DNA of 64,000 nt from Deminuibacter soli (GTDB taxonomy: Bacteria; Bacteroidota; Bacteroidia; Chitinophagales; Chitinophagaceae). Below the pieces are notes generated by a model. It saw only the letters and a program-made list of their open reading frames with translations. It made no database searches and was not told the DNA's origin. The stretch covers positions 1 through 64,000 of the forward strand of contig NZ_QTJU01000005.1 of NCBI RefSeq assembly GCF_003412455.1. The letters run 5' to 3'. Both the position numbers and the translations under genes were made by a program. How positions within the stretch are numbered: the stretch's first letter is position 1; every line of letters begins with the position of its first letter. Positions 27,076 through 35,724 of this stretch are shown piece after piece.

Positions 27076-28356
27076 TTACTCATGCCCCATGGCCACTGCG
27101 GGTTCCTGTGCAGGGGCGGCAACGGCGGCTGCTTTTCGGGCGTTGATGAAACGGTTTACGAAATACATACACACTGCACAGGTAACCAATGCCACCATGG
27201 TACAGATGCCTACAATATTAAAATGCTGTAACGCACCGTTGGGTAATTCGGTAATAATAGAACCGCCGATAATGGTGGCAATACCACCACCCATTTGCTG
27301 TATGGAGGAGTTGATGCTCATAAAAGCACCACGGTCGCTCATGTCGGGTATGCCTGAAATCAATGCCTGTGAAGGAATCATACGGGATGAAATGCTCACA
27401 AACGTGATTACGTTAATTACCATCACTATCCACATGGGTGTAATGGTAAGATTGGTAAAAATCGGCATCATGATTAAGCCGAGCGAGGTTCCGAAAAGGA
27501 AGGTTTTGTATTTGCCTACCGCATCACTCCATTTACCTACCAATGGGCCAATTGCAAGACCTGCCAGACCGGTTACAAAGAATATCAGCATCAGCTTGTC
27601 TTCCGGTATGCCTACATTGTGCACCATGAAGGCTGATGAAAAAGGCATGATCATAAAACCACCGGCAGACATAAACACGGTTGTTAAAAAAGCCAGCTGG
27701 TATTTTTTGTTGGAAGCTGTGTGGGCAAGATGCGCAAAGGCATTGCGATCGTGCTGCACGGCAAGGTGACTGGTTACCGGTTTCATCCAGCGGAACAGGA
27801 TAATGCCTACCACCACGCAAAAGCCAACAATCAGCAGGAACGGGGAATGCCAGCCATAACGGCTTGCGAGAAATAAACCCAGCGGGATACCCGCTACCTG
27901 GCTTACAGCAAACGAGGTTTGCACAAAACCCATTACGCGGCCACGCACCTGCAGGCTAAACAAGTCTGCAATAATGGCCATGCTGATAGAACCCATAACA
28001 CCACCGAACAGGCCGGTAACAATACGTGCCAGCAGCAAAAAGGAATAATTGGGTGCAATGCCGCAGAGAAAGGTGCCTACTACAAAGCCGGTGTAAAAGA
28101 AAAGCAGCATTTTCTTGCGGTCGAAACGGTCTGCAAAACCTGCAGCACAAATGCCGGAAATACCGGCGCTGAAAGCATAGGCAGATACGACAAAACTGAA
28201 TTGGGAAGGCGTAATTTTCATTACGCGCATCAGGTTGGCGCCAAGGGGTGCCATTACCATAAAATCGAGAATAACAGTAAACTGGATAATTGCCAGCATG
28301 GCTATCATGAATGCCTGATAGCGGGTAAAAGTTTTTGTGTGATTGGTTGCTGTCAT
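27076..28356 (-). CDS. MFS transporter, drug-efflux type
   Basis: This 426-residue membrane protein has the twelve hydrophobic segments of the major facilitator superfamily. ADRFDRKKML between helices 2 and 3 is the conserved loop motif A (G-x-x-x-D-R-x-G-R-R type), and GKWSDAVGKYK is its second-half copy. The start ATG at 28356 places a short charged N-terminus before helix 1; a longer frame would run into the neighbouring gene. The next gene upstream on the same strand is a small HMA-like protein and then a TetR regulator, so this is probably an inducible efflux locus. The substrate is unknown. Confidence 0.9.
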   Translation of the reverse strand: MTATNHTKTFTRYQAFMIAMLAIIQFTVILDFMVMAPLGANLMRVMKITPSQFSFVVSAYAFSAGISGICAAGFADRFDRKKMLLFFYTGFVVGTFLCGIAPNYSFLLLARIVTGLFGGVMGSISMAIIADLFSLQVRGRVMGFVQTSFAVSQVAGIPLGLFLASRYGWHSPFLLIVGFCVVVGIILFRWMKPVTSHLAVQHDRNAFAHLAHTASNKKYQLAFLTTVFMSAGGFMIMPFSSAFMVHNVGIPEDKLMLIFFVTGLAGLAIGPLVGKWSDAVGKYKTFLFGTSLGLIMMPIFTNLTITPMWIVMVINVITFVSISSRMIPSQALISGIPDMSDRGAFMSINSSIQQMGGGIATIIGGSIITELPNGALQHFNIVGICTMVALVTCAVCMYFVNRFINARKAAAVAAPAQEPAVAMGHE

Positions 28357-28390
28357 AGTAATCAATTTAAAATAAATGGAGGTTGAATCA

Positions 28391-28618
28391 TTAGCCGGGT
28401 AACTCTTCACACAAAAAGCCGCTGCTGTTTACCAGCGCAATAATATCGGCTGCCTGTACCTGTTGCGCAACTACCCGCAAAACCTTGTCGCAATCGTTAC
28501 GGTCTACCGTCCAGCGGCGGATATTGGGCGCATGGTTAAGGCGGCTGCCTACCATGGCACAGGCAGCATCGCAGCAGATATTGGTTTTGAATACCAGTAT
28601 TTGTGTTTCCAGCTCCAT
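28391..28618 (-). CDS. Small HMA-like protein
   Basis: This 75-residue protein has the length and alternating strand-helix pattern of a heavy-metal-associated (ferredoxin-like) domain. In the metal-loop position the usual CxxC is replaced by CCDAAC. A further cysteine lies near the end (FLCEEL). It sits between an MFS pump and a TetR regulator on the same strand with short gaps (34 and 33 bases), so the three genes are probably one operon. It could be a metal chaperone or a small sensor. The altered metal motif makes metal binding uncertain. I regard the gene as real because of its fold pattern and spacing. Confidence 0.65.
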   Translation of the reverse strand: MELETQILVFKTNICCDAACAMVGSRLNHAPNIRRWTVDRNDCDKVLRVVAQQVQAADIIALVNSSGFLCEELPG

Positions 28619-28634
28619 AAATGAACATTCATTT
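28619..28634. promoter_or_regulatory. Palindromic operator, probable TetR site 1
   Basis: The arms AAATGAA and TTCATTT pair perfectly around two bases (CA). The site lies just upstream of the HMA-like gene start and within the gap after the TetR gene. The ten-base core TGAACATTCA recurs in reverse orientation in front of the TetR gene. TetR-family proteins often bind such dyads near their own genes, so this is a good candidate binding site. Confidence 0.6.
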
Positions 28635-28651
28635 AGGTGAATGAGTAAAAA

Positions 28652-29242
28652 TTAAGGTTTGATGGCCTTCAGCACCAGCTTCAGTGTGCTTTCCAGCATT
28701 TCATCGGTTAACACAAACGGTTCACCAGCCATGTTTTTGCCGAGTTTGTGCATACGCACCAGGTTATACAGCGGCGCAAACACGAGTGACCAGTACATTT
28801 CGAACGGCATTTCGGCCAGTTCCTTGTTTTCAATGGCTTTGTGGGCAATGCTTTTCATTACCGTTAAAAACCGCGGGCCGGGTGTTTTAAAGGTTTCGTT
28901 GTACAATGGCGTATAGGTGATATGTTCCAGGAAATGCGTGGTTTGCGGGTTTTCGATGGCAAAGCGCGCACGGTTTTTCCACTGTACTTTCAGGGCTGTG
29001 GCAAAATCCATGTCTTCGTTCAGCCCTTCTATAATGGCGTTGAAAAAAAGATCGCGCTGCTGCAGGTATAGCTGGATGATCAGGTCGTCCCTGTCTTTAA
29101 AATAAATGTAAATGGTAGCAGGCGAAACCCCTGCGGCCCTGGCCAGCTTTTGCATGCTTAAGCCGTCAAAGCCTTCATTCACAATCATTTCCAACGCTTT
29201 CTCCTGGATGGTGGTCATTTTATTTTCATCGCGTATTCTCAT
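28652..29242 (-). CDS. TetR/AcrR family transcriptional regulator
   Basis: This 196-residue protein has the TetR plan: an N-terminal helix-turn-helix (residues about 10-55, with MQKLARAAGVSPATIYIYFKDRDDL) and a larger helical ligand domain. Length and motif are typical. It is the first gene of a same-strand group with the HMA-like protein and the MFS pump, and matching dyads lie just before it and just after it. The simplest model is a repressor of its own operon that is released by the compound the pump exports. The ligand cannot be deduced. Confidence 0.92.
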   Translation of the reverse strand: MRIRDENKMTTIQEKALEMIVNEGFDGLSMQKLARAAGVSPATIYIYFKDRDDLIIQLYLQQRDLFFNAIIEGLNEDMDFATALKVQWKNRARFAIENPQTTHFLEHITYTPLYNETFKTPGPRFLTVMKSIAHKAIENKELAEMPFEMYWSLVFAPLYNLVRMHKLGKNMAGEPFVLTDEMLESTLKLVLKAIKP

Positions 29243-29259
29243 GGCAGCACAAAAATAAG

Positions 29260-29272
29260 TGAATGTTCATTC
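29260..29272. promoter_or_regulatory. Palindromic operator, probable TetR site 2
   Basis: TGAATGTTCA at 29260-29269 is the exact reverse complement of the core at 28622-28631. The overlapping arms GAATG and CATTC (29261-29272) also pair. The site lies 18 bases upstream of the tetR start codon, where bound repressor would block transcription of the regulator operon. Confidence 0.6.
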
Positions 29273-29373
29273 TTTTATAACATCCGGGGGAATATTTTTT
29301 TATGGAGCAGGGAGGTTCCCCAGGGGCTTCGGGACTAAGAAACCGATAAAAAAACGTATATTAAAAGAAAAAA

Positions 29374-29652
29374 ATGTCGATGTCAGCACTTGCCATACAG
29401 GAAACTGTACCACTCTATTTTGATTTCAAGGATCCGTCGGATCTTGTATTTTTTGTACTGCATATTGCAGAAAACGAGGAGCTGTTGATTATTGAATGCG
29501 AACATCCGGCCTTTGTGAAGTATTTTAAATCAACCAGCATTTGCGGGGACAGGGAGTTTACTTCCTTTGTAGAACCCAAGCCCAGCGATCCTTTCCACGA
29601 ATTTTATGTTGGCATGCGGCGCGCGGTGAAGTGTTTCTTGAAGAAATGCTGA
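29374..29652 (+). CDS. Small hypothetical protein
   Basis: I do not recognise this 92-residue protein. It is acidic in the first half and basic at the very end (RRAVKCFLKKC). It has no signal peptide or membrane segment. The codon use looks like that of neighbouring genes and the frame is not the shadow of another gene, which favours a real gene. It stands alone after the divergent tetR and before a repeat-filled gap. No function is proposed. Confidence 0.5.
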   Translation: MSMSALAIQETVPLYFDFKDPSDLVFFVLHIAENEELLIIECEHPAFVKYFKSTSICGDREFTSFVEPKPSDPFHEFYVGMRRAVKCFLKKC

Positions 29653-29800
29653 GGGCATCGTGAGTGAGGAAAGCCCCGGGAATCGACAGTCGAGACATCG
29701 ACACACCGAGATGATTTTTGCGAATTTTGGCTAACACTACTTCCGCTGAGGCGGTTTTGATTAAATAAGCTTGCGGCTCGTAGCCTGAAGCTTGCGGCTG
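29650..29800. repeat. Intergenic repeat cluster
   Basis: Three repeat families occur here. CATCGTGAGTGAGGAAAGC (29658-29676) recurs in slightly changed form near 33628. GAATCGACAGTCGAGACATCGA follows at about 29680 and belongs to the GTCGATTCTCGA family. An AAGCTTGCGGCTCGTAGCCTGAAGCTTGC stretch at 29767-29795 is nearly repeated at 41395-41420. No gene is seen between 29653 and 29921. Confidence 0.55.
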
Positions 29801-29921
29801 GCTGTATCAACCCTTCCCCCTACCTCCTGGTATTTTCTTTTTAACCTGTTGCTTTTAACTTAAGTGAAAAACGCCTGGCAAAATATGACTGACCTTTGGC
29901 ATAACTAAAAAATACCAGGTT

Positions 29922-30512
29922 ATGACAGCAACAAATTCATCCAGTATCAACCGCCCAGGCTAGGCTATTGAAACCGCGAAATCCTTACGTACGCTATATT
30001 TCACGCGCGCTGCCTTTTCTATTGTATGGGTACTGCTGGTGGCAACAGCAGCTAAAACAAATGCTACGGCTGCAACGATTCTTTTTATCATTTACCCGGT
30101 ATGGGATGCTATCGCTACTTATTTTGATATAAAGGCGAACCCGCCTGCTGCCAGCAAAACGCCGCAATATGTAAATGCCGCCATCAGCATTATCACGGCT
30201 ATAGCAGTAAGTATTGCGTTGCAGAAGGGCATTCCACAGGCGCTGCAGGTTTTTGGAACCTGGGCTATTCTGACGGGATTGATTCAATTAATACTGGGAC
30301 TGCGCCGCCGTAAACAACTGGGCGGTCAATGGCCGATGATCATCAGTGGTGGCCAGTCTATGCTGGCAGGCATTGCTTTTATCGCTATGGCTCATCAGCC
30401 CAACCAGGGCATTTCCACGCTTGCAGGTTATGCTGCTTTTGGTGCATTTTACTTTCTGCTGACGGCTTTCCGTTTAAGCAAAACAATTAACGCTGTACCA
30501 ATTACAGCCTGA
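29922..30512 (+). pseudogene. DUF308-like membrane protein interrupted by an in-frame TAG
   Basis: An ATG at 29922 opens a frame that is closed after 13 codons by TAG at 29961-29963 and then continues in the same frame for 182 more codons. The continuing frame encodes six or so hydrophobic segments, starting with SLRTLYFTRAAFSIVWVLLV, which sits between the stop codon and the first usable later start, a GTG at 30039. A protein begun there (157 residues) would lose this first helix, which looks native. The simplest reading is a recent nonsense mutation in a DUF308/HdeD-like gene; a sequencing error or a very unusual start codon are alternatives. It is convergent with the Crp-like gene. Confidence 0.65.
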
Positions 30513-30524
30513 GCATGTAAACGA

Positions 30525-31112
30525 TCAACGGTTGATTCTTTTGCGGATGCGGCTGAGCGATGGATTGGTGATGCCGAGATACGACGAGATATGATAAGCC
30601 GGAATGCGGTTGACGATATTGGGATGCTCATCAAGCAGCCGGATGAATCTTTCTTCATGGGTAATGAATAACAATTCTTCCGTACGTGTTTGCGAATAGG
30701 TAAAAAACAGTTCTGCCAGCAAGCGGCCAAACTTGGCCCAATCCGGGCGCATGTCGTAAAGGCTTGTGAGGTCGCGGTAGGATATGTAGATGATCTCCGA
30801 ATCTTCCATGGCCTGGATAAAATAATGGCAAATCTTCCGCGTGATAAAGCTGCGGAAGGAAACCAGGAACTGGTTTTCGGAGAAAAAGAAAATGTTCTTT
30901 TCCTCCCCTGTTTCGGGGTCTGCATAATATATGCGGAAAATGCCTTTGATCACCAGCCCGAGGTCGTTACACACCACGTACTGCATGTTAAAGAAGTCGC
31001 CCTTACTGATTTTGCGGGACTTCCAGGATGGTTTGCTGACAGCTATATCATTTTCACTCAGCCCGGCGAAGCTGGCCAAATGCGTGCTTAGGATTTCGAA
31101 ATTGTCGCTCAT
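30525..31112 (-). CDS. Crp/Fnr family transcriptional regulator
   Basis: This 195-residue protein has an N-terminal cyclic-nucleotide-binding-like beta barrel (about 20-130) and a C-terminal winged helix whose recognition helix reads ISSYLGITNPSLSRIRKR. The residues that bind cAMP in Crp are not conserved, as is usual for this large Bacteroidota group, so the ligand is unknown. No FNR-type cysteine cluster is present. It ends 12 bases from the convergent broken DUF308-like gene and has about 190 bases of free sequence upstream. Genes it controls cannot be identified from the window. Confidence 0.9.
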   Translation of the reverse strand: MSDNFEILSTHLASFAGLSENDIAVSKPSWKSRKISKGDFFNMQYVVCNDLGLVIKGIFRIYYADPETGEEKNIFFFSENQFLVSFRSFITRKICHYFIQAMEDSEIIYISYRDLTSLYDMRPDWAKFGRLLAELFFTYSQTRTEELLFITHEERFIRLLDEHPNIVNRIPAYHISSYLGITNPSLSRIRKRINR

Positions 31113-31302
31113 ACTTTGTCTGTTTTCACTACCTGGGTTGCTGATGCCTCAATCAGAAATGAATTTAACCATTTCCTGCAGGTCAGCGCAGTTGGTAAGC
31201 AAAAATCGACAAGGCTTAATGTTTAAATTTTCACTTAAGTTAAAATAGTGACAGTAGTTCCGGTATGCAGGCAGTCTGGCGGGCAACGGCGTTTGGAAAG
31301 GG

Positions 31303-32529
31303 CTACCTTGCAGCCAACAATTTCTGCGCACGGCGCCATTGTGCATCAGTCATAACGCAGCGAAAGCCGGTGTGGTTTTCACCGGAATCGGGCGAAGTTT
31401 TCATGCGTGCAGCAGGGCGATAGCTGGCGCAGTACGAGGCATTACACAAAAATGAACCGCCGCGCACTACGCGCTTGGCTGCATAAGGCTCTTCGGGATC
31501 GTACGATTTATCAGGCCCCTGCGGGTTGTGCAAAGCACCTGCTGCTTTTTCGGTTTGATAAGTGTCGGGGCGATACCAGTCTGCACACCATTCCCATACG
31601 TTCCCCATCATATCGTACAGGCCATAGCCATTGGGTGCATAAGCAGCAACCGGTGCAGTAAGCACATAGCCATCCTGCTGTGTGTTGGTGGCGGGAAACT
31701 GTCCCTGCCAGATATTGGCTTTATCGTGTTGTGTATCGGCGGGCGCATCATCGCCCCAGCTGTATTCTTTACCGGAAAGTCCGCCACGTGCAGCATATTC
31801 CCATTGCGCTTCGGTAGGCAGACTTTTGCCGGCCCATTTGGCATAAGCGGCAGCATCGTACCAGCATACCTGTACTACGGGATGGTTGGCTGCGGGTGCA
31901 GCGGCACCTGCCCCTTCGGGGTGTTTCCAGCTGGCACCGGGCACATAGCGCCACCACTGGCTGTAATCATGCAGGTCAACCGCCTGTGCGGTTTGGGTAA
32001 ATACCAGGGCGCCGGGCACCAGTGTGGCTTCATCCGGTTCCGGGGTATTGGGTGGCACCTGTTTTTTCAGTTCTTCCCAGCTGGGCTTTTTCTCTGCTTC
32101 GGTAATATAATGGGTAGCTGCTACAAATTGGGTGAAGGCAGCATTGGTTACTTCTGTCTGGTCAATCCAGAAACCATCTACGGTTACCTGGTGCAGCGGC
32201 AATTCATCGGGGCGGGCAAATTTGCCTACTCCCCCCATGGTGTACGTACCGCCTGCTACCCAAACCATACCTTTTGGCCAGGGCTTGGCAGGCCAGCGGG
32301 CGGTGTCGGCAACAGGTATGGTGTAATCCAGGTTGGAGAGCTGTACAGCAGCAGTTTTGCCGGATTGCAGCATGGCTCCCACTCTCGAATGCGGCGTGCC
32401 GCAACTCATGGCAGCACTGTCTTTTTTGGCAGTGGCATTGCCGGATGCAGCTGCTTTATCACGGCAGGAAAAGAAAGCACCGGGCAAACAGGCAAGTGCG
32501 AGCAATGGAACAACACGTTGGATTCGCAT
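31303..32529 (-). CDS. Formylglycine-generating enzyme family lipoprotein
   Basis: This 408-residue protein has the SUMF1/FGE fold, which in true FGEs oxidises a cysteine of sulfatases to formylglycine. It keeps both catalytic cysteines, Cys362 and Cys367, in RGGSFLCNASYC, and the later TGFRC. Many FGE-like proteins lack them, so real FGE activity is plausible. The N-terminus reads as a lipoprotein signal (hydrophobic stretch ending in AFFSC), so it would sit in the envelope. I chose the ATG at 32529 because it starts the signal; a TTG 21 bases upstream adds seven residues. No sulfatase gene lies in the window. Other roles of the superfamily, such as metal-dependent oxygenases, remain possible. 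Confidence 0.85.
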   Translation of the reverse strand: MRIQRVVPLLALACLPGAFFSCRDKAAASGNATAKKDSAAMSCGTPHSRVGAMLQSGKTAAVQLSNLDYTIPVADTARWPAKPWPKGMVWVAGGTYTMGGVGKFARPDELPLHQVTVDGFWIDQTEVTNAAFTQFVAATHYITEAEKKPSWEELKKQVPPNTPEPDEATLVPGALVFTQTAQAVDLHDYSQWWRYVPGASWKHPEGAGAAAPAANHPVVQVCWYDAAAYAKWAGKSLPTEAQWEYAARGGLSGKEYSWGDDAPADTQHDKANIWQGQFPATNTQQDGYVLTAPVAAYAPNGYGLYDMMGNVWEWCADWYRPDTYQTEKAAGALHNPQGPDKSYDPEEPYAAKRVVRGGSFLCNASYCASYRPAARMKTSPDSGENHTGFRCVMTDAQWRRAQKLLAAR

Positions 32530-32618
32530 AAATAATTTCTTGGTCACCAAATTACATCAAAAATACTGCCGCCGGCAGAATCGCATTAAAAGTCTATAAA
32601 AATAATAGACTTTACCCG

Positions 32619-33263
32619 TTATTGAATCAGGTGTTTGTTAAAACCTGCAGCAATGAGCTGTTCATTGGCTTCCCATACATCGCCGGGAATTTCCTGGTAT
32701 ACCTGGAAACCTTTGGCCGGGTATTCTTTGATGCGCTGCAGATCGCCCACCATAATATTGATCACTTTTTCAAGAGGTATATCGGGTGTGGGGTATTCAT
32801 CAAACGATAACTGCGGTGATGTTACGGTGAGCTGTTTATCGGGCCAGTGTTTTTTAAACGTGGCATAACTCCTGCGTTCCATGTAGGGCTTTTGTACTAC
32901 AATGAAAGATTGCGGATGCAGGTTGTGCTGCTCCAGCAGCTGCTGTGTAAAAAGGATGTTTTCGCCGGTATTGGCAGACCTGTTTTCGATAAGTATGGCT
33001 TCGCGCGGTACACCCATGGCAATGGCAATGGCGGCAAACTTGTCGGCTTCGGTTTCTGTCCAGCTTTGTTTGGTCAGGTTACCCAGCATGCCCGACATAA
33101 TGAGCAGCGGCGCCCATCCCTGCAGGTATAGTTCGGCACCACGTTCTGCAACACGGGTATCGTGGCTGCCAAGTACAAGAATACAATCTGCTTTTGTAAT
33201 GGTATGATGCAGGTGATGATAATCCCAAACCTTGCGGGCAAGTGCGGTTATTTCATTTGTCAT
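32619..33263 (-). CDS. YdcF/ElyC family protein (DUF218)
   Basis: This 214-residue protein has the DUF218 core: CILVLGSHDTRVAERGAELY near 27-46, LLIMSGMLGN near 53-62, ENRSANTGENI near 93-103, then VVQKPYMERRS. These loops build the nucleotide-like binding cleft of YdcF. ElyC and SanA relatives are linked to envelope integrity, but the soluble YdcF branch has no settled function. There is no transmembrane helix, which places it with YdcF. The start was set at 33263, ahead of MTNEITALARKVW; a frame nine codons longer begins in AT-rich intergenic text. Confidence 0.85.
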   Translation of the reverse strand: MTNEITALARKVWDYHHLHHTITKADCILVLGSHDTRVAERGAELYLQGWAPLLIMSGMLGNLTKQSWTETEADKFAAIAIAMGVPREAILIENRSANTGENILFTQQLLEQHNLHPQSFIVVQKPYMERRSYATFKKHWPDKQLTVTSPQLSFDEYPTPDIPLEKVINIMVGDLQRIKEYPAKGFQVYQEIPGDVWEANEQLIAAGFNKHLIQ

Positions 33264-33407
33264 GCAACAAAAATAAGTGCTTGCACGCATACTTGCTGTT
33301 GCACCTTTAACAGCGCCACATCAACGTTGCAACAGTGTAATACCGTGAAAACACCTATTGCATTTGTAACAATAAAGGGTCAACTTGTGGTTCCAAAATA
33401 AAACACC

Positions 33408-33563
33408 ATGTCTGTTTTAATTTACCCGGTTTTATCCCTAAGCGCTGTTTACATTGGTAAAAGTCTTTACCGCTGGTATCTTGACGTTAAATCTGTCAAC
33501 AGCACCATAAAATCGCAAATGCGCCTGCTGAACATGATCGACAGCAAAATAAACATTGACTAG
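33408..33563 (+). CDS. Possible small membrane-associated protein
   Basis: This 51-codon frame encodes a hydrophobic N-terminal half (SVLIYPVLSLSAVYIGKSLY) and a polar C-terminal half with several lysines. That one-helix plan is common among real small membrane proteins. It stands in the gap between the divergent YdcF gene and the transpeptidase. I see no recognisable family and no strong ribosome binding site, so it may also be chance. Confidence 0.4.
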   Translation: MSVLIYPVLSLSAVYIGKSLYRWYLDVKSVNSTIKSQMRLLNMIDSKINID

Positions 33564-33624
33564 CCGCACCCATACTGCCTTTCTTACCCAATGGAGTACC
33601 CCCTGAACGTTTTAACCCTGCCCT

Positions 33625-33800
33625 TACATCGTGAGCCGTGAGGAAAGCCATCGAGAATCGAGAATCGACACATCGACACTATCTAAGCGGGTGCCAGTTT
33701 CGAGAATCGACACTTCGACACATCGACACTATCTAAGCGAATATTTTAGCCATTCAACAATCCAGCCATTTAACTATTCTTCCATCTAACCATTTCTTTC
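33625..33800. repeat. Intergenic tandem copies of the GTCGATTCTCGA / TAAGCG repeat
   Basis: A block reading roughly GAATCGACACATCGACACTATCTAAGCG occurs twice, ending at about 33690 and 33740, separated by GGTGCCAGTTTCGA. It is the clearest tandem copy of the repeat seen at 1601-1660 and 41300-41356. After it come stutter units of the kind CCATTTAACTATTCTTCCATCTAACCATTT. The gap 33564-34068 holds only this and a doubtful small frame. Confidence 0.65.
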
Positions 33801-33876
33801 CATTTCCCGTTTGCTCCTGACATACTGTTGTCACTACCGCGTATTTACTTTGCCTGGTAACCAAAACAGATTTCCT

Positions 33877-33999
33877 ATGATTCACTTACCGGCATTGATA
33901 CAATACCAGTTTGCACTTAACCTGCCCGACCCGGCTGCCATTAAGCGGGTAATACAGGCGGCCGAACTCATTATCCGGCTGTTACAGCATTTCCTGTAA
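33877..33999 (+). CDS. Doubtful 40-residue open frame
   Basis: The frame encodes an amphipathic helical-looking peptide (AAIKRVIQAAELIIRLLQHF at the end). A TACTTTG sequence, close to the -7 promoter consensus, lies 23 bases upstream. There is no known family and the size is small, so this is a weak call kept because the region otherwise looks like a promoter with a short transcript. Confidence 0.25.
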   Translation: MIHLPALIQYQFALNLPDPAAIKRVIQAAELIIRLLQHFL

Positions 34000-34068
34000 A
34001 CAGTTGCCGGGGAAAGCTGTTATGTATCATGCTGCACCGCATGGTACAGCAGCTTAAACCAGCCAGTT

Positions 34069-35724
34069 ATGACAAATGCTTCCCCGAGAAACCCGGGTGT
34101 TGAATTGTTTTCTTCCATGTGCCTGTGCCTGTTATTGATTTTGCTGCAGGCCTGTAACAACAACCCAAAACAGGCAGCCGCACATACAGACAGTTTGCCC
34201 AAACAGGTGCCCAAACACCTCGATACCCTGGTAGCAGGCAGTTTTAACTTTGCCTCGGGCATTGCACTGGACAGCGCAGCCATCGGCCGCTTTTTGCAGG
34301 GAAGACCTGCTTTTAAAGAATTTGAGCAATCCTTTTATACGTTTTACCGCGCCAATCATTTCAACTATGCCTGGTACGATAAAAACGGGCTCATAGAAAC
34401 TGCCAATGTGCTGGTATCGGGCATTATGGACAGTGAGGCAGACGGGGTAAACCCAACCATCCCCTATAAAAATGATTTCCTGCAACTGCTGCAGTACAAT
34501 GACAGCACAATTGCTGCCAGCCCCAACCGGCCCGACACAGCTACTGAGCTGATGCTTACAGGCGAATATTTCAACTACGCCAAAAACATTTTCTCCGGCA
34601 AACTGAATGGCCAGGCACCAGGCATGAACTGGTTTTTACCCAGGAGCAAACTCTCCTATGCACAGCTGCTGGAGAAAAACCTTTCGGACAATACCATTGG
34701 CGTAAAAGAAGACAATATTGTAAGCCCACAATATCACGGCCTCAAAAAAGCGTTGGCGCTGTACCGCGACATTGATAAAAACGGGCAGTTCAACAGCAAT
34801 ATTCCCGGTATTAAAAAAACACTGAAGCCGGGCGATATTGATACCGTGGTAAGCCTGGTAAAACAACGTCTTTTTCTTTTGGGCGACCTGCCTTCACCCG
34901 ACAACAGCAAGCTGTTTGATGTGGCCCTTGGCGCTGCTGCCGCACGTTTTAAAAGCAGGCATGGCATTTCACCGGATTCTACCATTACTACCGCGATGAT
35001 CACCGCACTGAATGTGCCGGTGAAGCAACGCATAGAGCAACTGATGGCCAATATGGAACGCCTGCGCTGGATACCGGCAGATAGTATTGAAGAGAATTTT
35101 ATACTGGTGAATATCCCGGCATACACGCTGCACTTTTTTGAGAAAAGCAAAGATGCCTGGAGTTGCAATGTAGTGGTGGGCAACACGGCGAATAAAACCG
35201 TTATCTTCAGCGGCAGGCTGCAATATGTGGTATTAAGTCCTTACTGGTATGTACCGCCCGGTATTTTGCGGAAAGAAGTATTGCCCGGTATCAAACGCAA
35301 CAGCAATTACCTGGCATCGCACCGCATGGAATGGAACGGCGGCAATGTGCGGCAGAAACCAGGTCCATCCAACTCACTTGGACTGGTGAAGTTCATTTTC
35401 CCGAACGCCAACAATATTTACCTGCACGATAGTCCTTCAAAGTCATTGTTCAATGAAGACAACCGGGCCTTCAGTCATGGCTGCATACGCGTGGCCAAAG
35501 CGCATGACCTGGCATTGCGTTTACTGCGCGATGATCCCAACTGGCCGCCTGACAAAATTGAAAAAGGCATGAACAGCGGCAAGGAACAATGGATTACCCT
35601 GAAGAAAAAGATTCCGGTATACATCGGTTATTTTACCGCTTTCATGGACAAGGACGGCGTGCTCAATTTCAGGCAGGATGTGTACAAACGCGACAGCAGG
35701 CTGTACAGTATGCTTGCACAGTAA
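34069..35724 (+). CDS. L,D-transpeptidase, YcbB-like
   Basis: This 551-residue protein should cross-link peptidoglycan through L,D bonds or attach proteins to it. It has a lipoprotein-type leader (hydrophobic stretch ending in LLQACNN), an N-terminal helical part, a peptidoglycan-binding-like segment (about 240-330) and the YkuD catalytic domain (about 340-500). The active site is the SHGCIRV motif with nucleophile Cys472. The domain order and size match YcbB/LdtD. The export signal puts it in the periplasm, lipid-anchored. It stands alone, with the decayed arsR remnant directly after its stop codon. Confidence 0.9.
   Translation: MTNASPRNPGVELFSSMCLCLLLILLQACNNNPKQAAAHTDSLPKQVPKHLDTLVAGSFNFASGIALDSAAIGRFLQGRPAFKEFEQSFYTFYRANHFNYAWYDKNGLIETANVLVSGIMDSEADGVNPTIPYKNDFLQLLQYNDSTIAASPNRPDTATELMLTGEYFNYAKNIFSGKLNGQAPGMNWFLPRSKLSYAQLLEKNLSDNTIGVKEDNIVSPQYHGLKKALALYRDIDKNGQFNSNIPGIKKTLKPGDIDTVVSLVKQRLFLLGDLPSPDNSKLFDVALGAAAARFKSRHGISPDSTITTAMITALNVPVKQRIEQLMANMERLRWIPADSIEENFILVNIPAYTLHFFEKSKDAWSCNVVVGNTANKTVIFSGRLQYVVLSPYWYVPPGILRKEVLPGIKRNSNYLASHRMEWNGGNVRQKPGPSNSLGLVKFIFPNANNIYLHDSPSKSLFNEDNRAFSHGCIRVAKAHDLALRLLRDDPNWPPDKIEKGMNSGKEQWITLKKKIPVYIGYFTAFMDKDGVLNFRQDVYKRDSRLYSMLAQ

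Noticed and set aside
31528-32535. A 335-residue plus-strand frame opposite the FGE-type gene
   Set aside because: It is the antisense shadow of a gene with intact catalytic motifs and signal peptide.
33625-33750. Possible CRISPR array because of repeated GAATCGACA blocks
   Set aside because: Only two uneven copies, no regular spacers and no cas genes; the blocks match intergenic repeats elsewhere.
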